This document shows positions 56,584 to 64,000 of a DNA stretch of 64,000 bases, piece by piece (position 1 is the stretch's first letter; each line of letters opens with the position of its first letter). The notes under the pieces were generated by a model. The model worked only from the letters and a program-made list of their open reading frames with translations. It was not told where the DNA came from and made no database searches. A program made the translations under genes and the position numbers. The DNA lies in NCBI RefSeq assembly GCF_008802405.1, contig NZ_VZDO01000004.1:124001-188000 (forward strand). The letters run 5' to 3'. The DNA is from Plantimonas leprariae (GTDB taxonomy: Bacteria; Pseudomonadota; Alphaproteobacteria; Rhizobiales; Rhizobiaceae).

Positions 56584-57153
56584 TCACGCCGTCGGCTCGG
56601 CGAAACGTTTGCTGAGGTAACGCGAGCCCTTTTCGCCGAAGCGCCAAGGCGTCGTCTGGCTCTTGCTGATGCCGATGCGCGGGCCGATGGCGACCACCGG
56701 CGGATTGGAGACGTGCTCCAGTCGGAACGGGGCCGCGTCGAGCGGCAGGGCATTGAACGAGTGGTCGACGCCGAGCGCCTCGGCGAGACGCCCCGGCCCG
56801 GAGCAGAGCTTCAGCGGATCGGCGAGGCCGCGCCGCTCGGCCATCCGGTCCAGTCCGGCGGTCGGTCGCAGCGCGCGGATCAGCACGCCCGCGCCGAAGC
56901 CCTCCCGTTGGCAGACGAAATTCAGGCACCAATGCATACCGTAGGAGCGGTAGACGTAGGCGTGGCCCGGTGGCCCGTACATCACGACGTTGCGCCCGCG
57001 CGGGCCGCCGAAGGAATGCGAGGCGGGGTCGTCCTGATCGTAGGCCTCGGTTTCCACGATGACTCCGCCGACCGCGTCCACGAACAGCGCACAGCCGATG
57101 AGGTCGGCCGCGACGGTGGCGACGGGCCGGTCGAAGAAGGACTTCTCGATCAT
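56584..57153 (-). CDS. DNA-3-methyladenine glycosylase (AAG/MPG type)
   Basis: Base-excision repair enzyme of 189 residues that removes alkylated purines. Family blocks are VIVETEAYDQDDPASHSFGG (catalytic Glu in ETEAY), RGRNVVMYGPPGHAYVYRSY, GMHWCLNFVC and LCSGPGRLAEALGVD. Length is usual. The gene diverges from metH with the operator-like palindrome between them. Confidence 0.92.
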   Translation of the reverse strand: MIEKSFFDRPVATVAADLIGCALFVDAVGGVIVETEAYDQDDPASHSFGGPRGRNVVMYGPPGHAYVYRSYGMHWCLNFVCQREGFGAGVLIRALRPTAGLDRMAERRGLADPLKLCSGPGRLAEALGVDHSFNALPLDAAPFRLEHVSNPPVVAIGPRIGISKSQTTPWRFGEKGSRYLSKRFAEPTA

Positions 57154-57212
57154 CTTGCCGTATATGGTGCGGCCACGGCCGGCCGTTCCTGTTGCGGCAG
57201 GTGCGGCCCATC

Positions 57213-57232
57213 ATATAAAGAAATCTTTATGT
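57213..57232. promoter_or_regulatory. SahR-like palindrome upstream of metH
   Basis: ATATAAAGAAATCTTTATGT is an inverted repeat: 7-bp perfect core arms (ATAAAGA-AA-TCTTTAT, 57215-57230), extended on both sides with one T-G exception. It is 40 bases before the metH ATG (57273) in an otherwise GC-rich gap. ArsR-family S-adenosylhomocysteine regulators (SahR) control metH in many proteobacteria through AT-rich palindromes. That assignment is inferred; no regulator gene is in the window. Confidence 0.6.
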
Positions 57233-57272
57233 CTTGATGCCGGTGGGCGAAGCCGGGACGGAAGTCGAGCGG

Positions 57273-61037
<3,765 letters not shown>

Positions 61038-61064
61038 CACTTACGCTGGCGAGTGCGCGCCATT

Positions 61065-61207
61065 CCTCTCCCCGTCGGGGAGAGGGTGGACGACGCGAAG
61101 CGGCGGACGGGTGAGGGGCGTGCAGCCGTAGCGGGTGCCCGCCAAGCGCTCCCTTCGAGAATACGCCCCTCATCTCCTGCCGGACCTTCTCCCCGAAGGA
61201 GAGAAGG
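61065..61207. repeat. RIME-like compound palindromic intergenic repeat
   Basis: A nested set of inverted repeats filling the metH/DUF2076 gap. Left end: CCTCTCCCC-GTC-GGGGAGAGG (61065-61085). Right end: CCTTCTCCCC-GAA-GGAGAGAAGG (61185-61207). Inner pair: GAGGGGCGT (61113-61121) and ACGCCCCTC (61163-61171). The wording (CTCTCCCCG-TCGGGGAGAGG-TGGACG-GCGAAGCGGC-GGGTGAGGGGC) is that of the dispersed palindromic elements found many times in rhizobial genomes. It is also able to act as a bidirectional terminator. Confidence 0.8.
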
Positions 61208-61242
61208 CTATCGTCAGCCGTTCGGACGCTCCGGCAACCGCC

Positions 61243-62004
61243 TCAGACGTCTTCGACGTCGCCGCCGAAGTCGCCTCCATCGTCGTAGGACGCGTCCTGG
61301 TAGCCGCCATCCTGGTAGCCGGAGTTATCGTCAGCATAGCCGCCCTGATCGGAGGCGTCCTGCCGCTCGCCGCCCCGATCGCCCTCGTAGATGTTGGTGG
61401 TCTCGTTGACGACCTCCTGCGGCTGCTCGTTGCCGCCGCCGAACAGGCCGCCGTGGCCGCCGAACATCGAACCGATGGCGTTGCCGAGGACGACGCCGCC
61501 GGCGACGCCCATCGCGGTCTGCGCCGCTCCCGCCAGGAAACCGCCGCCGCCCCCGCCGCCGAACCCGCGTCCGAAGCCGCTCTGTTGCGGCGCGTACTGA
61601 GGCGGCTGGGCGTATTGCGGCTGTTGCTGGGCGTAGCCCTGCGGCGCGGCCTGCTGCGCACCTCCGCCCCACGGTCCGCCGCGGCCCGCCGCCGGCGCGC
61701 GGTCAACGTCACCACCGCCGAACATGCGCGACAGGAAGCCGCCGCCTTCGCTCGGACGGTCGCGGCCGGCGGCTTCACCGTGCTCCACCCGGCGCTTCAG
61801 GTCGTCGAGTTCCTGCTGCTTGGCGTTGAGCGCCATGTCCTGCATGACGATGGTCTGCGCCATATAATAGGAAGCGCCCGGCAGCCGCTGCGTTTCGTCG
61901 GCGATCAGGCGCTCGGCTTCCGCGTCGCGCGGACCGGCCTGGTGTTCGACGTCCCGCAGCTTGCGGAAAAGATCGGAGATCGCGTCGCGGTCCCGGGAAT
62001 CCAT
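61243..62004 (-). CDS. DUF2076 domain-containing protein
   Basis: Protein of 253 residues. The N-terminal half has the DUF2076 helices (SRDRDAISDLFRKLRDVEHQ and MAQTIVMQDMALNAKQQELD, with coiled-coil character to about residue 75). The rest is Gly/Gln/Pro/Tyr-rich (GFGRGFGGGGGGGFLAGAAQ) with a small hydrophobic AMGVAGGVVLGNAIGSMFGG segment and an acidic Tyr/Gly/Asp tail. Function unknown. ATG 62004 follows GGAGGAG. Confidence 0.8.
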   Translation of the reverse strand: MDSRDRDAISDLFRKLRDVEHQAGPRDAEAERLIADETQRLPGASYYMAQTIVMQDMALNAKQQELDDLKRRVEHGEAAGRDRPSEGGGFLSRMFGGGDVDRAPAAGRGGPWGGGAQQAAPQGYAQQQPQYAQPPQYAPQQSGFGRGFGGGGGGGFLAGAAQTAMGVAGGVVLGNAIGSMFGGHGGLFGGGNEQPQEVVNETTNIYEGDRGGERQDASDQGGYADDNSGYQDGGYQDASYDDGGDFGGDVEDV

Positions 62005-62245
62005 CTGCTCCTCCATCGCATCCGCCGCGACAGGCACGGCCGTGCGGATGAGATGGGAAGGACGCCCAGGTTCCGCCAGCGCGCATCGGATCGATGACGG
62101 AATCGTTTCCGTTCCACTGCGAGTGGAAGCGATAGCTTCGAGAAACCAGCCGGTGAAACGAAAACCGTCGCGAACGCGCTACTTCGGCTCGCGAATCCTT
62201 TCTAGGATCGCTCGTCGACTCAAGCGAAGGATGAATCGTAACCCG

Positions 62246-62950
62246 ATGACCGCCAAGAAGGACGCCCTCCAGTACGGGGCGCTTCCCTATCTGATCGAGA
62301 ATGGCGAGCTGCGCGTCCTTCTCGTCACATCGCGGGGCACGGGGCGCTGGATCATTCCGAAGGGCTGGCCGATGAAAGGCAAGCGTCCGCACGAAGCCGC
62401 GGCGCAGGAGGCGTTCGAGGAGGCCGGCGTCGTCGGCAAGGCGCGGCGGAAGCCGATCGGCGCCTACGAATACGACAAATATGCGCTCGACGGTTCCTTC
62501 GTCCGCTGCACGGTCCGGGTCTTTCCTTTGCCGGTGGAAACGCTGACCGACGACTGGAAGGAGGTGCTCCAGCGCCGGCGGCAGTGGTTCGGCCGGGAAA
62601 CAGCGGCGGGGCTCGTCGAGGAACCCGACCTCCGCGAGCTGTTGCGGACCTACCAGCCCGGCAAGGTGCCGTCAGGTGAACAGCCGCTCGAACAGGAGGG
62701 AAAATCCCTCGAAGACGAAGGCGCCCATCAGACCGAGAACGGCGATCGAAAGGGCCGTAAGCAGAAGGCCAAGCAGCGCCCAGACCCCGTCCTGCTCCAG
62801 AAGCGCAAGCGAAAAAAAGCAGATCGCGATCGCCGGAAGCATGTTGCCAAGCGGGATCGGCAGGAAAAGCACGATCGCCATCAGGAGGCAGGCGATCCCG
62901 ATGAGGTACTCGGAGGGCGCGCGGACGAGAACGGTCAGCCGCGGTCGTAG
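62246..62950 (+). CDS. NUDIX hydrolase with unusual antisense C-terminal extension
   Basis: NUDIX domain at about residues 1-140 (QYGALPYLIENGELRVLLVT, WIIPKGWPMKGKRPHEAAAQ, EAFEEAGV). The box keeps the EE pair but has Gln for the usual Arg and Lys for the first Glu. Substrate unknown (a diphosphoinositol-type/MutT-like diphosphate). Related proteins usually end at about 150 residues near LLRTYQP. Here the frame continues about 93 codons into the antisense of exoD, giving a K/R/E/Q/D-rich tail. ATG 62231 is another start. Extension is likely fortuitous read-through after loss of the stop codon. Confidence 0.72.
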   Translation: MTAKKDALQYGALPYLIENGELRVLLVTSRGTGRWIIPKGWPMKGKRPHEAAAQEAFEEAGVVGKARRKPIGAYEYDKYALDGSFVRCTVRVFPLPVETLTDDWKEVLQRRRQWFGRETAAGLVEEPDLRELLRTYQPGKVPSGEQPLEQEGKSLEDEGAHQTENGDRKGRKQKAKQRPDPVLLQKRKRKKADRDRRKHVAKRDRQEKHDRHQEAGDPDEVLGGRADENGQPRS

Positions 62951-63304
62951 CAGCTTCTCGGCCCGCTGGATCCAGGGCACGACGCGGGTGATCATGGTCT
63001 CGAAGTCGGCGCGCGGCATGGATCGGTTCGCGATGACCCCGGGCAGCCACGGCGAGCGCCCGAAGCTCAGTTGCGCGGCGAGGATCACCAGCGGCGCGCC
63101 GAGGATCGCGGACGTGCCCGGAATGGCGGGAAGCGCGTTCGGGATCGCGAAGATCAGCATCAACGCCCCGAAGGCGCGGTCCTGCAGCGCCATGACGAGA
63201 TCCGCGACCGAGACCCGCGCGCGGGTCTCGTCGGCAGCCATGGCTTCGAGGATATCGGCGAGCGTTCGCTTGGCCGGGGGCGGCGGCAGGGCTCCGTCGT
63301 CCAT
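62672..63304 (-). CDS. exoD: ExoD-family exopolysaccharide synthesis protein
   Basis: Membrane protein of 210 residues in the ExoD family, linked in Sinorhizobium to exopolysaccharide production, alkali tolerance and nodule invasion. Blocks: DRAFGALMLIFAIPNALPAI, GTSAILGAPLVILAAQLSFG and SEYLIGIACLLMAIVLFLPI. Four to five helices follow a short cytoplasmic N-terminus (RVSVADLVMALQ). Its 3' 279 bases are overlapped antisense by the NUDIX reading frame. Molecular activity is unknown. Confidence 0.85.
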   Translation of the reverse strand: MDDGALPPPPAKRTLADILEAMAADETRARVSVADLVMALQDRAFGALMLIFAIPNALPAIPGTSAILGAPLVILAAQLSFGRSPWLPGVIANRSMPRADFETMITRVVPWIQRAEKLLRPRLTVLVRAPSEYLIGIACLLMAIVLFLPIPLGNMLPAIAICFFSLALLEQDGVWALLGLLLTALSIAVLGLMGAFVFEGFSLLFERLFT

Positions 63305-63401
63305 GCTTGGTTCAGCGCTCGCTTCCTGCTGCGATCCGGGGCATTTGCACGCGTTGCGTGACGAATGAAAGTCGCCGCGGCGGCTTCGTGTTCCCTAGGC
63401 G

Positions 63402-64000
63402 CTAAATGGTGAACTGCTGTCCCATTTCGACCACGCGGTTCGTCGGCAGACAGTAGTAATTCGACGTATCGGCGGCGGACAGCGCGAGCGTGATATAGAG
63501 CCGGTCCTGCCACTGCGGCATGCCGACATTCGCGGTGGCGCGGAACACCCGGCGCGACAGGAAGAACGAGGTCGACATGATCTCGAACTTCAGCCCCTTC
63601 TTCTTCGCCAGCGAGAAGGCCTTCGGCACGTTCGGCTCCTCCATGTAGCCGAAGGTGAGGAAGACGCGCGTGAAGAGTTCGGACGCCTGCTCGATCCGCA
63701 CGCGATCCTCAAGCGGCACGCGGGGCGTGTTCTCCACAATGATCGTCATGATGATGTTGCGTTCGTGGAGCACGCCGTTGTGCTTCAGGTTGTGCATCAG
63801 GGCGCTCGGCGCCATCTGCGTGTCGGAGGTGAGGAACACCGCCGTTCCCCGCGCCCGCGCCGGCTGCGAGCGCTCCAGCATGTGCGTGAGGTCGGTCAGC
63901 GCGATGCTCTCGCGCCGCGCTTTCGCGTAGACGATCCGCGTGCCGCGCATCCAGGTCCACATGATGACCGTCAGCCCGGTCGCGAGGCCGAGCGGCGCGT
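63402..64000 (-). CDS. Kup-type potassium transporter, C-terminal part
   Basis: The last 199 or so codons of a KUP/Trk-D K+ uptake protein; the frame is open to the window edge, so the membrane core and start are missing. Visible are the end of the last helix (LATGLTVIMWTWMRGTR) and the cytoplasmic domain: PARARGTAVFLTSDTQMAPS, LMHNLKHNGVLHERNIIM and FTRVFLTFGYMEEPNVPKAF. The C-terminus NRVVEMGQQFTI has the family ending GxQ-x-x(I/L). It is in the same direction as exoD. Confidence 0.9.
   Translation of the reverse strand, partial: APLGLATGLTVIMWTWMRGTRIVYAKARRESIALTDLTHMLERSQPARARGTAVFLTSDTQMAPSALMHNLKHNGVLHERNIIMTIIVENTPRVPLEDRVRIEQASELFTRVFLTFGYMEEPNVPKAFSLAKKKGLKFEIMSTSFFLSRRVFRATANVGMPQWQDRLYITLALSAADTSNYYCLPTNRVVEMGQQFTI

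Overview
The window is a GC-rich chromosomal stretch from an alphaproteobacterium, most probably of the order Hyphomicrobiales (Rhizobiales). Evidence for this is the set of lineage-typical genes: ChvE-GguA-GguB sugar uptake, the four-gene AapJQMP amino-acid transporter, a ThuEFGK-like trehalose/maltose transporter, SbmA/BacA, the hisI-folE pair beside a short Fe-S scaffold gene and yidD, and many small families common in this group (DUF3126, BTLCP, DUF2336, DUF2934, DUF2076, CHCC zinc finger). The genus cannot be resolved by eye. No rRNA, CRISPR, transposase or phage gene was seen. One tRNA gene is present.

Layout. 0-4 kb: chvE-gguA-gguB, ended by a strong terminator. 4-13.4 kb: PAP2 phosphatase, nicotinamidase, the thuEFGK-like operon, an orphan PAS histidine kinase, a TreS-like GH13 enzyme and a PycTM-like membrane protein. 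13.5-19 kb: an EmrAB-type efflux pair, a low-GC gap with a possible small membrane protein, and glgX with its own terminator. 19-24.6 kb: divergent mntR/mntH around a perfect palindrome, an APH-fold kinase, sbmA/bacA and a YcaQ/AlkX-type glycosylase. 24.7-34.7 kb: a polysaccharide deacetylase, small proteins, metC, the aap operon and a large low-complexity OmpA-family protein. 34.7-45.2 kb: mostly small housekeeping and conserved genes (FAD monooxygenase, CHCC zinc finger, alpha/beta hydrolase, cysE, BTLCP, PilZ, rhomboid, CBS, patatin, hisI, folE, Fe-S scaffold, yidD). A HEPN-MNT toxin-antitoxin pair is wedged between the Fe-S scaffold gene and yidD. 45.3-57.2 kb: thrS, a secreted protein, two flavin enzymes, DUF2336, nadK, tRNA-Ile2(CAU), a DUF2934/histone-H1-like protein with an acidic neighbour, a HAD phosphatase, a nitrilase-like hydrolase, a transaminase and Mpg. 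57.2-64 kb: metH behind a SahR-like palindrome, a compound palindromic intergenic repeat, DUF2076, a NUDIX gene whose frame runs antisense through exoD, and the C-terminal third of a Kup potassium transporter cut by the window end.

The region is a nutrient-uptake and core-metabolism segment. Carbohydrate uptake (ChvE/Ggu, Thu) sits near alpha-glucan and trehalose enzymes (GH13, GlgX). Sulfur amino-acid and one-carbon genes (cysE, metC, metH, folE) recur without forming one operon. Accessory content is small: the HEPN-MNT pair, the solitary PycTM-like protein and the palindromic repeat. I found no large new gene cluster. The observations most worth checking are local: the PycTM orphan, the toxin-antitoxin insertion, an enlarged AapM, the NUDIX/exoD antisense overlap, several clean operator-like palindromes, and the DUF2934 protein with a histone-like tail.
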